Below, one piece after another: positions 1 through 7,339 of a stretch of DNA of 15,158 nt; within the stretch, counting starts at the first letter, position 1; every line of letters starts with the position of its first letter. Under the pieces are notes generated by a model, which saw only the letters and a program-made list of their open reading frames with translations, was not told the DNA's origin and searched no databases. Origin of the DNA: Acidobacteriaceae bacterium (GTDB lineage: Bacteria > Acidobacteriota > Terriglobia > Terriglobales > Acidobacteriaceae); NCBI GenBank assembly GCA_030049955.1, contig JASIJX010000199.1:1-15158 (forward strand), in the 5' to 3' direction. The translations under genes were made by a program, and so were the position numbers.

Positions 1-1
1 C

Positions 2-73
2 GTCACCGCGCAGTCGACCAACGGCGTTACCGCGACCACCAACTCCACCACCATGGTGCTGACGGTGCAGTAG
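2..73 (+). CDS. C-terminal end of a surface-type protein with Ig-like tail (partial)
   Basis: Only the last 23 codons and a TAG stop are in the window. The reading frame gives a Thr/Ser/Val-rich end (VTAQSTNG...TTMVLTVQ) in the alternating polar/hydrophobic pattern of a final beta strand. Ig-like or BACON-like repeat domains in large secreted Acidobacteriota proteins often end this way. The product is therefore probably an exported or outer-surface repeat protein, but 23 residues are too few for a family call. The frame is open to the left edge, so the start lies outside the window. The stop is 5 bases before the pabBC start codon, which helps fix that start. Confidence 0.45.
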   Translation, partial: VTAQSTNGVTATTNSTTMVLTVQ

Positions 74-78
74 CTGCA

Positions 79-2052
79 ATGGCCGCTCGCCGCCGGCACT
101 CCCTTCCGCCAGCCGTCTACGCTCTGGTGGAAGCCGAACCGGGCACGCTCCTGCTCGAGGGCGCCAGCTTTCAACAATCGGATAGCTTAGAGGAGTCGTG
201 GACGCGTCTGTTCACGGCTCCTCTGCATGTATGCACCGCCTGGCACCCAGACCAGGTGCCGGCGCTTTTTGCCGAGATTGAGCGCTCAGTCGCCGCAGGC
301 CAATGCACGGCAGGATTCTTCCGCTACGAATGCGGCGTCGCTTTTGAACCGAAAGCCCGAGTGCGCGAAGCAAGCGAGCGCCAGCCAGCTCAACGTGCCC
401 CACTCGCCTGGTTTGGCATCTATGACCGCGCCTGTGTCTTCGACCACGAAACAGGCGAATTCAACGGCGCGCTTCCGGAAAAGCTGAAAGCGGCGCTCGA
501 ACATAGCGACGCCCAGGCTGATGTTGCGCCGGTGCAGCCCGCAGTCCCGCTCGCTGCCGAGTTCGCTCTCACCGAGGCCGAGTACGCCCGCCGCATCGCC
601 GCGATTCACGAGTGGATCCGCGCCGGAGACGTGTACCAGCTCAACTTCACGGCACCGTGGCAGCTCACAGTACCGGAAACGACGGCCGCACTTTACCAGT
701 TGCTGCGCACGCAGCAGCCCGCGCAATACGGCGCCTTTGTGCACTGGCAGCCGGGGCGGCACATTCTTTCTTTTTCGCCGGAGCTGTTCTTCCGCGTCGA
801 CGGCATGCCGTCATCAGCCGAAGGCCGGCGCATCACCACGCGGCCCATGAAAGGCACCGCGCCGCGCGGCCGCACCACGCAGGAAGACCGGGAAATTGCA
901 AACTGGCTGCGCAACGACGAGAAGAATCGCAGCGAAAACCTGATGATTGTCGATCTGATCCGCAACGACCTCGGTCGCGTCGCGCGCTTCGGCACCGTCC
1001 GCGCGGAAAAGCTCTTCGCCGTCGAGCGGCTGCCAACGCTGTGGCAGATGACCTCAACCGTCACCGCCGAACTGCGCAGCGATGCCGGCTTCGAATCCAT
1101 CTTCCGCGCACTGTTTCCATCCGGCTCCATCACCGGCGCGCCGAAAGTTCGAGCCATGCAACTCATCGCCGAACTCGAAGACGCGCCGCGCGGCGTCTAC
1201 ACCGGCTCCATCGGTTTCTTTTCCCCGCAGCAAACGGTATTCAACGTCGCCATCCGCACGCTTGAGCTCGACGGCCCGCGCGGAACCATGGGTGTGGGCA
1301 GCGGCATCGTCATCGACTCCGAACCCGCAGCCGAATATCGCGAATGCTTGCTCAAAGCCGAGTTCCTGACGCGCGCTGCGCGCCTGCGGCCGAGCGAGTT
1401 TTCCCTGGACTTCTCGTTGATCGAAACGATGCTGTGGAAGGGTTGTTTCTCGCTCCTCGACCTGCACCTCGACCGGCTCACTGATTCCGCCGAGTACTTC
1501 GATTTTCCCTGCCGGCGCGACGAGGTGAAGAAAGCTCTGGAGGCGCACGCGCGTGCGTTCAGCGATTCCGAACCGCGCAAGGTGCGGCTATTGCTCGCCT
1601 GCGACGGAACCATGCAGATTACCGATGAGCGACTGCCGGCGCAAACCGCACCGGACTCGATTCCGCGCGTAGGCATTGCGGCAGCGCGCACAAACCCCGC
1701 CGACGCCTTTCTCTATCACAAGACAACGCATCGGCCCATTTACGCTGCGGCGTTTGAAGCATCCCTCCGCGACGGTTACGCGGATGTGCTCTTCTTCAAC
1801 CTGCGCGGAGAGCTCACGGAAGGCGCCATCAGTAACGTGTTTGTGGAGAAAGACGGCCGATGGTTCACGCCGCCCGTAAAGTCCGGCCTCTTGCCCGGCG
1901 TCTATCGCCGTCATTTGCTTGTGCTGCGGCCGGAGATTGAAGAGCGCATCATCACGGAAGATGACTTGCGCGCTGCGGACGCGGTTTATCTGGCTAACGC
2001 TGTCCGCGGTCTGCGCCGGGTCAAAGTTGAGTGGTCCGCAAAGATCGCCTGA
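79..2052 (+). CDS. pabBC: Fused aminodeoxychorismate synthase component I / class IV aminotransferase (4-amino-4-deoxychorismate lyase)
   Basis: This 657-residue protein joins two steps of p-aminobenzoate synthesis for folate: chorismate amination to aminodeoxychorismate, then cleavage to PABA and pyruvate. Residues about 1-435 are the chorismate-binding part. It has the motifs SFSPELFFR (231-239), TRPMKGTAPRG (254-264), RSENLMIVDLIRNDLGR (284-300) and FPSGSITGAPK (346-356). Lys258 in PMKGT is the residue that marks PabB; anthranilate synthase TrpE has Ala there. Residues about 445-650 are a PLP aminotransferase class IV domain, with the likely PLP lysine Lys548 in YHKTTHR, the LTEGAISNVFV motif (579-589) and TPPVKSGLLPGVYRR. 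No PabA glutaminase lies nearby, so the amidotransferase partner is presumably encoded elsewhere. The reading frame is open to the window edge, but 79 is the only usable start codon in it and sits just after the previous stop. No clear Shine-Dalgarno sequence precedes it. Cytoplasmic. Confidence 0.93.
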   Translation: MAARRRHSLPPAVYALVEAEPGTLLLEGASFQQSDSLEESWTRLFTAPLHVCTAWHPDQVPALFAEIERSVAAGQCTAGFFRYECGVAFEPKARVREASERQPAQRAPLAWFGIYDRACVFDHETGEFNGALPEKLKAALEHSDAQADVAPVQPAVPLAAEFALTEAEYARRIAAIHEWIRAGDVYQLNFTAPWQLTVPETTAALYQLLRTQQPAQYGAFVHWQPGRHILSFSPELFFRVDGMPSSAEGRRITTRPMKGTAPRGRTTQEDREIANWLRNDEKNRSENLMIVDLIRNDLGRVARFGTVRAEKLFAVERLPTLWQMTSTVTAELRSDAGFESIFRALFPSGSITGAPKVRAMQLIAELEDAPRGVYTGSIGFFSPQQTVFNVAIRTLELDGPRGTMGVGSGIVIDSEPAAEYRECLLKAEFLTRAARLRPSEFSLDFSLIETMLWKGCFSLLDLHLDRLTDSAEYFDFPCRRDEVKKALEAHARAFSDSEPRKVRLLLACDGTMQITDERLPAQTAPDSIPRVGIAAARTNPADAFLYHKTTHRPIYAAAFEASLRDGYADVLFFNLRGELTEGAISNVFVEKDGRWFTPPVKSGLLPGVYRRHLLVLRPEIEERIITEDDLRAADAVYLANAVRGLRRVKVEWSAKIA

Positions 2053-2091
2053 CCAATCGCCCCGATCATTTACCTTACCTGACCAGCGGCT

Positions 2092-4260
2092 TTACAAAGC
2101 CGCGGCCGGCTGCACCTTCTCGACTTCCACCAGCGTCGAGTAAAACGTAGGTCCGCCGCCGATGTCGGTCAGCCTTCCGCTGGTGAGCGTATTCACGTTA
2201 ATTCCCGCCGGATGCAGCTTGGCCCAGTCCAGCCGCGCGGCCACGACCCCTGCGGGCAAATGCGAATTGAAGAGCGCCTTTAATTCGATGGAACCGCGGT
2301 CGTTGAAGACGCGCACCACATCGCCCTCGGCAATTGAACGCGTCGCAGCGTCAGCCGGGTGCATCTCAAGGCGCTGGTTTGCGCGCGCCTCCATTGCACG
2401 ATGGCCCGGCAAATTGGCGAAGGTGGAGTTGAGATAGTTGTCATTCTTGCGCGGCAGAAGCTCCAGTGGGTAGCGCGCAAATGCCTCGCCCCAGCGCGAC
2501 TCCGCCGGCGGAGTGAAGCCGGGCAGCGGATCGGCGTCCGCTGCCGCCAGCGTCTCAGAATAGAACTCGACCTTTCCGGATGGAGTGGCAAGCTGGCCGG
2601 AAGTGTACGGCCGGAACGGTTGCGTCTCCGGCTCACGATGGAAGCCAAGCGGAATGAACCCGCGCTCGCGCAGGTCTTCGAACGAGATGTGCTCCATGCC
2701 CGCGTTATGCGAGCAGCCATTACCATTGACTGACAGCGCCTGGCGCATCATTTCTTCCGGCGTATCGCGGAAGCATTTTTCCTCGAAGCCCATCCGCAGC
2801 GCGAGCTGGCTGAAGAGCCAGGTGTTTGGGCGCGATTCGCCCACCGGCGCAATCGCCTGCTCGGAGAACTGCACGAAGTAGTGGCCGTAAGCGCCCTGCA
2901 GATCGGAGTGCTCGAGAAATGTCGTTGCCGGCAGAACGTAGTCCGCGTAATCTGTCGTATCGGTGAAGAACAGGTCGTGGACCACGGTAAACAAATCCGG
3001 CCGCGCCATGCCGCGGCGCACCGCATTCTGGTTTGGTGCAATGGCCGCTGGGTTCGAGTTATAGACAAATAGAGCGTGAACTGCCGGTTCAGCCTGTTCC
3101 CTGCATTCCAGCGCCTGACCGAGCGCCGACATATTTACCAGCCGTGCCTCTCGGCCAAGCGGCGAAGCCATCTGCAGATCTGGCCGCTCGATGGCGTTCT
3201 TGTTCCACGCAAATGCGCCGGAGGTGGAAAGCTGCGCCCCGCCGCCGCGGCACTTCCATGCGCCGGTGAGCGCCGGCAGTATGCAGATGGCGCGCGTCGC
3301 CGCACCGCCGTTTTCCACGCGCTGCACGCCATAGTTCATGCGGATCACGGCCGGCCGCGTGGTGGCATACTCGCGTGCAAGCTGCTCGATCTCCGCAGGA
3401 CGCATGCCCGTGTAGAGCGAAACCCTGTCCGGCGTGTATTCCCGCGCGCGCTCGGTCAACTGCTCTATGCCGTGCGTCATCTGCGCAATATATTCGCGGT
3501 CTTCGAGGCCCTCGTTGAGGATCACGTGCATCATGCCCAGTGCCAGCGCCACGTCCGTGCCCGGCCGGATGGCGATGTGCCAGTCGGCCAGCCTTGCAGT
3601 GCGCGTCGGGTACGGATCGATAACGATGAGCCGCGCGCCCAAGCGCCGCGCTTTTTCAATCCGCGGCCACAAGTGAACGTTGTTGCCGTGAATGTTGGCG
3701 CCCCAGGCAACGATCAGCCTGGCGAGCTGGAAATCCTCGGTAGGCGTACCGAGCTTCTTGCCGTACACCAGGTTCCACGCTTGGCCGCCGGCCTCAGCGC
3801 AGATCGTCCTGTCCAGCCGGCTTGCGCCGAGGCGATGGAAGAACCGCCGGTCCATCGAGCCGTAGCCGAGCACGCCGGTTGTGCCCGCATAGCTGTAAGG
3901 CAGGATCGACTCCGGCCCGTAGCGCTCGCTCGTCTCTTTGAGCTTTGCGGCGATTGCGTGCAGCGCTTCGTCCCAGCTCACACGCTCGAAGGCCTCGTGC
4001 TCGCGCCCGCGGGGCCGCGGGCCCTTTTGCGCACCAGGCTTTCTTCTCAGGGGATAGAGAATGCGGTCCGGCGCGTAGACGCGGTCAAGATATTTGGCCA
4101 CCTTGCCACATAGAAAACCCTGCGTAATGGGGTGCGACGGATCGCCCTCCACCTTCACCGCGCGGCCTTCAGCGTTCACCGTCACCAGCACCGCGCAGGA
4201 GTCCGGACAGTCATGCGAGCAGACTGTATGGACAATACGGAACGGGGACGCCCGGGACAT
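2092..4260 (-). CDS. Molybdopterin-dependent oxidoreductase with N-terminal 4Fe-4S motif
   Basis: 722 residues, DMSO-reductase superfamily. The N-terminus has four cysteines, C14-x3-C18-x3-C22-x28-C51 followed by GK, the usual 4Fe-4S binding pattern. A large molybdopterin-binding body follows (WGANIHGNN, VIDPYPTRTA, NSNPAA, DTTDYADYVLPATTFLEHSD). The C-terminal dinucleotide-binding domain covers about 605-720 (RKNDNYLNSTF, GDVVRVFNDRG). There is no twin-arginine signal and no adjacent ferredoxin or membrane subunit, so it is probably a soluble cytoplasmic single-subunit enzyme of the YoaE/formate-dehydrogenase-like group. Its substrate cannot be told. The region where Sec, Cys or Ser usually binds Mo reads TICAEAGGQAW (152-162), with no obvious Sec/Ser ligand. 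The frame is open well upstream (to 4701), but that extension lies antisense across the HIT gene. ATG at 4260 directly precedes the Cys motif. A TACAAT hexamer sits 6 nt upstream. Confidence 0.9.
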   Translation of the reverse strand: MSRASPFRIVHTVCSHDCPDSCAVLVTVNAEGRAVKVEGDPSHPITQGFLCGKVAKYLDRVYAPDRILYPLRRKPGAQKGPRPRGREHEAFERVSWDEALHAIAAKLKETSERYGPESILPYSYAGTTGVLGYGSMDRRFFHRLGASRLDRTICAEAGGQAWNLVYGKKLGTPTEDFQLARLIVAWGANIHGNNVHLWPRIEKARRLGARLIVIDPYPTRTARLADWHIAIRPGTDVALALGMMHVILNEGLEDREYIAQMTHGIEQLTERAREYTPDRVSLYTGMRPAEIEQLAREYATTRPAVIRMNYGVQRVENGGAATRAICILPALTGAWKCRGGGAQLSTSGAFAWNKNAIERPDLQMASPLGREARLVNMSALGQALECREQAEPAVHALFVYNSNPAAIAPNQNAVRRGMARPDLFTVVHDLFFTDTTDYADYVLPATTFLEHSDLQGAYGHYFVQFSEQAIAPVGESRPNTWLFSQLALRMGFEEKCFRDTPEEMMRQALSVNGNGCSHNAGMEHISFEDLRERGFIPLGFHREPETQPFRPYTSGQLATPSGKVEFYSETLAAADADPLPGFTPPAESRWGEAFARYPLELLPRKNDNYLNSTFANLPGHRAMEARANQRLEMHPADAATRSIAEGDVVRVFNDRGSIELKALFNSHLPAGVVAARLDWAKLHPAGINVNTLTSGRLTDIGGGPTFYSTLVEVEKVQPAAAL
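4005..4022. repeat. 18-bp near-perfect palindrome inside the molybdopterin oxidoreductase gene
   Basis: Two 8-bp arms (GCCCGCGG and CCGCGGGC) are separated by 2 bases. It lies in the coding sequence for residues about 80-86 (GPRPRGR), in a variable-looking loop between the Fe-S domain and the catalytic body. It shares the core CCGCGG with the longer inverted repeat at 7816-7843. In GC-rich DNA it may be chance. Confidence 0.5.
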
Positions 4261-4266
4261 AGCTTG

Positions 4267-4272
4267 ATTGTA
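4267..4272 (-). promoter_or_regulatory. Candidate -10 hexamer TACAAT, leaderless-type, for the molybdopterin oxidoreductase
   Basis: On the minus strand TACAAT is followed by exactly 6 nt (CAAGCT) and then the ATG at 4260. If it is a sigma-70 type -10 box, transcription would start at about the ATG itself. No Shine-Dalgarno sequence lies at a usable distance. The only purine-rich run (AAGGAAA) is more than 20 nt upstream of the ATG. Confidence 0.45.
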
Positions 4273-4386
4273 AGCCGAAGTGCAAATTTCCTTGTGATTA
4301 TTGGGAGCAAGGCCGGGCAGGACGAAACCGCAACTCCGCTGGCGTGACCGCACAGTTTTCATTTCTGCTGCCGCAAACCGCCCGTG

Positions 4387-4392
4387 TACACT
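4387..4392 (+). promoter_or_regulatory. Candidate -10 hexamer TACACT for the HIT gene
   Basis: TACACT ends 9 nt before the ATG at 4402, so a transcript would have a leader of only about 2-3 nt. No Shine-Dalgarno sequence is present. This also argues against the GTG at 4384 as the start, because the hexamer lies inside that extension. Confidence 0.4.
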
Positions 4393-4401
4393 GACCACGC
4401 C

Positions 4402-4740
4402 ATGAGCTGCATCTTTTGCAAGATCGTAGAAGGCCAGATTCCCTCCACCGCCGTCTACCAGGACGACCTCGTCTACGCCTTCGCCGACATCCATCCGCAA
4501 GCGCCGGTACATCTGCTTCTCGTTCCCCGCGAGCACATCGGCTCCATCGATGAGGCGGACGAAAACAGGCGGGCTTTGCTCGGCCATCTGCTCTTGACTG
4601 CCGCGCAACTCGCCCGCAAAAAGGGGCTTGCCCAGGGCTATCGCGTCGTTGTGAACACTGGCGAAAACGGTGGCCAGACGGTGGACCACCTGCACCTGCA
4701 TCTGCTCGGCGGCAGAGCGATGACCTGGCCGCCAGGATAA
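4402..4740 (+). CDS. HIT family protein (HINT-type nucleotide hydrolase)
   Basis: 112 residues, the normal size of a bacterial HINT/PKCI-type protein. It starts with the family signature SCIFCKIVEGQIPS, whose C3-x2-C6 pair is zinc-binding in many members. Then come VYAFADIHPQAPVHLLLVP and VVVNTGENGGQTV (Asn85). It ends with the histidine triad HLHLHLL (His96, His98, His100), where the middle/last His acts as nucleophile on AMP-linked phosphoramidates. It probably hydrolyses adenosine phosphoramidates or aminoacyl-AMP in the cytoplasm. A GTG at 4384 would add six residues (MYTDHA), but the family begins at Met-Ser-Cys and a -10-like hexamer overlaps the extension. It is convergent with the phosphoesterase gene, 46 bp away. 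Confidence 0.94.
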   Translation: MSCIFCKIVEGQIPSTAVYQDDLVYAFADIHPQAPVHLLLVPREHIGSIDEADENRRALLGHLLLTAAQLARKKGLAQGYRVVVNTGENGGQTVDHLHLHLLGGRAMTWPPG

Positions 4741-4786
4741 AGGCAGTTCACTGTTGAATCACTGTGCAGCGCAATCGCCGCCGTCC

Positions 4787-5725
4787 TTATGTCCGCGAAA
4801 CTAAGACACGGCCGCCGGCGGCCATCGGTGGAGCGGGACGAAACGTGAGCACCGTAAGCTCTGGCGCGCAGCGAAACCGGAACGGCACGCCCACAGTGCC
4901 CAGTCCGCGGTTCACGTGAAGCTGCATGGGACCGATGCTGAACCAACCCTCGATGTACTTGCGGCCCATCGGCGGCAGATGGACGAGTGGCATCAGAGGG
5001 ATCCTTACCTGGCCGCCGTGCGTGTGGCCGCTCAGTACCAGCGAAACCGCCTGCGCAGCCGAATGCGTGCGCAGCTCGTCAACATAGTCCGGTGCGTGGC
5101 ATAGCAGGATCACCGGCTCGCCGGCCTGATTGCGGATCGCGGCGGGAATCGCCGCTTCGAGATCCGGATAGCCCTCCACAGGATCGTCAAGCCCCGCCAG
5201 CCACAGCCGCGCGCCGCCACGCTCGAGCGGGAGATACCCATTCCGCAGCACGGCAATGCCGTTGTCACGTAGCGACGAGCCCACAATGCTCTCGCTTACC
5301 AGCACATCGTGGTTGCCGAAGATGGCGTATCGTTGCGAGCATTTTAGGCCAGTAAGGATATTGGCGCACTGCCATGCCGAGCCCTCGGCGAATTTGCGCG
5401 GCGCAATTTGATGTGTGACGAAGTCGCCGGTAATGAAGATCGCGTCCGGCGCCAGCAGATTGATATGGTTCACCGCATCGCGCACAAAGAACGGCTCAGT
5501 GAACTCATCCATGTGGATGTCGCTGAGTTGCACCACGCGGTAGCCGTCGAACTCCGGCGCAAGACCCGGCAGCGCCACTTCATAATGCGAGGTTTCCAGC
5601 CAGTGCCGTTCGATTTCGCCGGCATATAAAGCCAGTCCACCGGCCCCGCAGACCGCCGCCTTGAAGAACTGCCTTCTGGTAAATTGAATAGATTCTGTAG
5701 TTGTGGTGCGGTCCAGGACTTCCAT
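4787..5725 (-). CDS. Tat-exported calcineurin-like metallophosphoesterase (YaeI/YkuE type)
   Basis: 312 residues from the ATG at 5725. A twin-arginine signal FTRRQFFKAAVCGAGG lies at residues 15-30 with a short hydrophobic stretch after it, pointing to export or membrane anchoring on the outer face. All metallophosphoesterase motifs are present: LSDIH (D69, H71), TGDF (D101), GNHD (N138, H139, D140), LLCHAPD (H210) and GHTHGG (H234, H236). In this family two metals hydrolyse phosphoesters; some members cleave UDP-diacylglucosamine or phospholipid head groups, so an envelope lipid substrate is possible but not shown. The start is uncertain. A purine run AAGGGAG abuts the ATG with no spacer. 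The only other in-frame start codon is a TTG at 5824, which would give 345 residues and leave 8 bp to the nucleotidase stop. Last gene of a minus-strand run. Confidence 0.9.
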   Translation of the reverse strand: MEVLDRTTTTESIQFTRRQFFKAAVCGAGGLALYAGEIERHWLETSHYEVALPGLAPEFDGYRVVQLSDIHMDEFTEPFFVRDAVNHINLLAPDAIFITGDFVTHQIAPRKFAEGSAWQCANILTGLKCSQRYAIFGNHDVLVSESIVGSSLRDNGIAVLRNGYLPLERGGARLWLAGLDDPVEGYPDLEAAIPAAIRNQAGEPVILLCHAPDYVDELRTHSAAQAVSLVLSGHTHGGQVRIPLMPLVHLPPMGRKYIEGWFSIGPMQLHVNRGLGTVGVPFRFRCAPELTVLTFRPAPPMAAGGRVLVSRT

Positions 5726-5832
5726 CTCCCTTGTTTGGATGCGCGCAGGCCGCTGGCGGTCACGCCCGCCGGTCTGTGTGGAATCGTTGTTGCTGAAGCC
5801 CGCTAGTCTGTTCGTTTTCTGCAAAGGGTTGC

Positions 5833-6372
5833 CTACTGCGGCTCCGGCTGGTCAAAGTAGCGCGCAACTTCCTGCCAGTTATTTACACGCACAAAGCCGC
5901 TGACCAAGCTGTTATGCGGCGCAGTAAAGAGCAGTCCCTGTCCTTCGAACCGGAGCAGATTCTTTGGCTGATCGTCGATGAGATAATCGGCGCGCAGAAT
6001 TGATTTATCTCCGCAGAAGACGTAATGCGTGGGCGCGATAAACGGAAAATGGCGCTGCAGCCAGCGGAACTTGGGCCCCAGCGAATTGGGCACGACCATG
6101 GCCTGCGTGGCGATAAAGATTTCAAACCGGACGGAAAGCTCCTTGAGCACCCGCTGCGCATCGGCCATCAGCGGCAGATCCTCGAAAAAGTCTTCGGCAT
6201 CGAGAAAAGCGCGCAACTGCTGCTGGCGCTCGAGCGGCGTAACCTCCCACAATGCGCGACCGGCCAAGTCATCGGGCGTGACGGTTTCGTCAAAAACCTC
6301 GTTATAACGGCGCAGATGCTCGGCCAGCGTATCGGCCATCACCTCATCCATGTCTACACAAATGCGCCGCAC
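5833..6372 (-). CDS. HAD-superfamily 5'(3')-deoxyribonucleotidase-like protein (NT5C type)
   Basis: 179 residues, the full length of the NT5C family. It begins with the HAD nucleophile motif CVDMDEVMADT (Asp7 nucleophile, Asp9 acid/base). Then come IFIATQAM (Thr89, motif II), a Lys in the KFRWLQRHFPFI segment, VFCGDKSIL (Lys123) and YLIDDQPKN (Asp133, Asp134, metal binding). Family members dephosphorylate (deoxy)nucleoside monophosphates in the cytoplasm, a nucleotide-pool cleaning role. The start is a GTG. It is supported by GGGGAG 9 nt upstream and by the nucleophile motif beginning five residues in. It lies 75 bp after the zinc-ribbon gene and probably shares its transcript. Confidence 0.88.
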   Translation of the reverse strand: MRRICVDMDEVMADTLAEHLRRYNEVFDETVTPDDLAGRALWEVTPLERQQQLRAFLDAEDFFEDLPLMADAQRVLKELSVRFEIFIATQAMVVPNSLGPKFRWLQRHFPFIAPTHYVFCGDKSILRADYLIDDQPKNLLRFEGQGLLFTAPHNSLVSGFVRVNNWQEVARYFDQPEPQ

Positions 6373-6381
6373 CAGCCCGTT

Positions 6382-6387
6382 CTCCCC
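6382..6387 (-). promoter_or_regulatory. Shine-Dalgarno GGGGAG deciding a GTG start
   Basis: GGGGAG lies 9 nt upstream of the GTG at 6372. It supports this non-ATG codon as the nucleotidase start; the next in-frame ATG (residue 8) would remove the catalytic Asp7. Confidence 0.6.
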
Positions 6388-6447
6388 GAAGGCTCCTCTA
6401 AGAAAAGCCTAGCAGCCGGGGGCCGCATTCCAACGCGGTGAATCGGC

Positions 6448-7233
6448 TTACATGCCTGCCTGGCCGGGCTTGCGGATAGCGCGGCCCTGGCCAGGAACGA
6501 CCTCCGGCTGCGGCGGTTTGGCCGCGGGCGCAATTGCCGGATCCCAGTAGAGCAGCCTTCCACAACTGTCACAGGTCAGCATCTCGCCTTCGCGGAGTTG
6601 GTTCCAGATCTGCGGGCGCAAGCCCATGCGGCATCCGGTGCACTGTTGGTCGTCTGCGCGGGCCACGCCTGTGCCGCGTGTTGTCACCAGCCGGTCGAAG
6701 CGATTGAGCCACGTCTCGTCAATCTGGTGGCGTAGCAACTCGCGATCGCCGTTCAGCGCCGCGAGTTCGGTATCGATCTCCTGCCGGCGCGCTTGCACGC
6801 TCGAGCGCAGCGTGTCCAGCGCAGCGGATTTGAGCTCAACCTGCTCGTGCGCCTGGTGCAACTTCGCTTCCTCAGCCTCTGTTCGCTCCAAGCTCTGGAA
6901 CGCCTCGTTCTCCAGCTTTTCGATTTCTGCCGACGCGAAATGGATTTCGTGCTCGATGGCTTCAGCCTGCGCCGGCGTCTTTACGGCATCAAGTTGGACG
7001 CGAAAGCGCGTGGCCTTCTGCCGGTGGCCGTTGATCTCGCGCTCCAGGCGCGTGCGCAGCGCATCTTCCCGGCCGAGCGCCGCCGTGGCATCAGCCGATT
7101 GCTGCCGCGCCGCGGCAAGCGCGGCTTCGGCGCGCGCAATCTCTGCGGGCAGCCGTTGCCCCTCCTGCATCAGGCGAGCGCGGTTCAGTTCCATCGCCTG
7201 CAGCCTTACCAGATTTTCTATGAGCGGTTGCAT
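6448..7233 (-). CDS. Coiled-coil protein with C-terminal C4 zinc ribbon (CT398/HP0958-like)
   Basis: 261 residues. Residues about 1-180 are almost entirely helical and rich in Glu, Ala, Arg and Gln with heptad-like spacing, forming a long coiled-coil hairpin. A zinc ribbon follows with C198-x2-C201 and C221-x2-C224 ([22 protein letters not shown]). The tail is Pro-rich and basic. This architecture is shared with chlamydial CT398/CdsZ and Helicobacter HP0958/FlgZ. Some of those bind RpoN (sigma-54) or secretion and flagellar parts, and HP0958 also binds mRNA. In Acidobacteriota the role is unknown; nothing flagellar or secretory is nearby. ATG at 7233 is chosen over a TTG three codons earlier because a weak GGAAA lies just before it. 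First gene of a minus-strand run with the nucleotidase and phosphoesterase. Confidence 0.85.
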   Translation of the reverse strand: MQPLIENLVRLQAMELNRARLMQEGQRLPAEIARAEAALAAARQQSADATAALGREDALRTRLEREINGHRQKATRFRVQLDAVKTPAQAEAIEHEIHFASAEIEKLENEAFQSLERTEAEEAKLHQAHEQVELKSAALDTLRSSVQARRQEIDTELAALNGDRELLRHQIDETWLNRFDRLVTTRGTGVARADDQQCTGCRMGLRPQIWNQLREGEMLTCDSCGRLLYWDPAIAPAAKPPQPEVVPGQGRAIRKPGQAGM

Positions 7234-7242
7234 TGTTTCCAA

Positions 7243-7248
7243 AGTCTA
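7243..7248 (-). promoter_or_regulatory. Candidate -10 hexamer TAGACT for the zinc-ribbon gene
   Basis: TAGACT on the minus strand ends 9 nt before the ATG at 7233, the same spacing as TACACT before the HIT gene. It overlaps the alternative TTG start by position. There is no clear -35 element, so this is a weak call. Confidence 0.25.
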
Positions 7249-7339
7249 AGGCAAAAAGCAGTCCCGCGAACAGAGCCGCCTGGAAAATCGCACCGTTCTG
7301 GCTTTCGGGCATCTATACCAGGGGTAAACGAAACCGAAT

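Larger units (their letters stand above)
4261..4401. promoter_or_regulatory. Divergent promoter region between the oxidoreductase and HIT genes
   Basis: This 141-bp gap separates two divergent genes. It holds two -10-like hexamers, one close to each start codon, and has a lower GC content than the flanking genes around 4280-4300 and 4355-4370. I see no convincing TTGACA-like -35 element, no inverted repeat and no small gene. Confidence 0.55.

Noticed and set aside
612..1265. Plus-strand open frame inside pabBC with an Arg/His-rich product
   Set aside because: Out of frame with a clearly conserved enzyme and extremely Arg-rich, as expected from a shifted high-GC frame.
3076..4113. Long plus-strand open frame (345 codons) opposite the molybdopterin oxidoreductase
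   Set aside because: Its product is Arg/Pro/His-rich with no domain and it lies wholly antisense to a gene with full family motifs. It is a GC-driven shadow frame.
4261..4701. N-terminal extension of the molybdopterin oxidoreductase across the HIT gene
   Set aside because: The extension is antisense to a gene with an intact histidine triad, and the family N-terminus (Cys motif at residue 14) fits the ATG at 4260.
4741..4786. Gap between the convergent HIT and phosphoesterase genes as a terminator site
   Set aside because: It has a short CACTG direct repeat but no stable inverted repeat or T tract.
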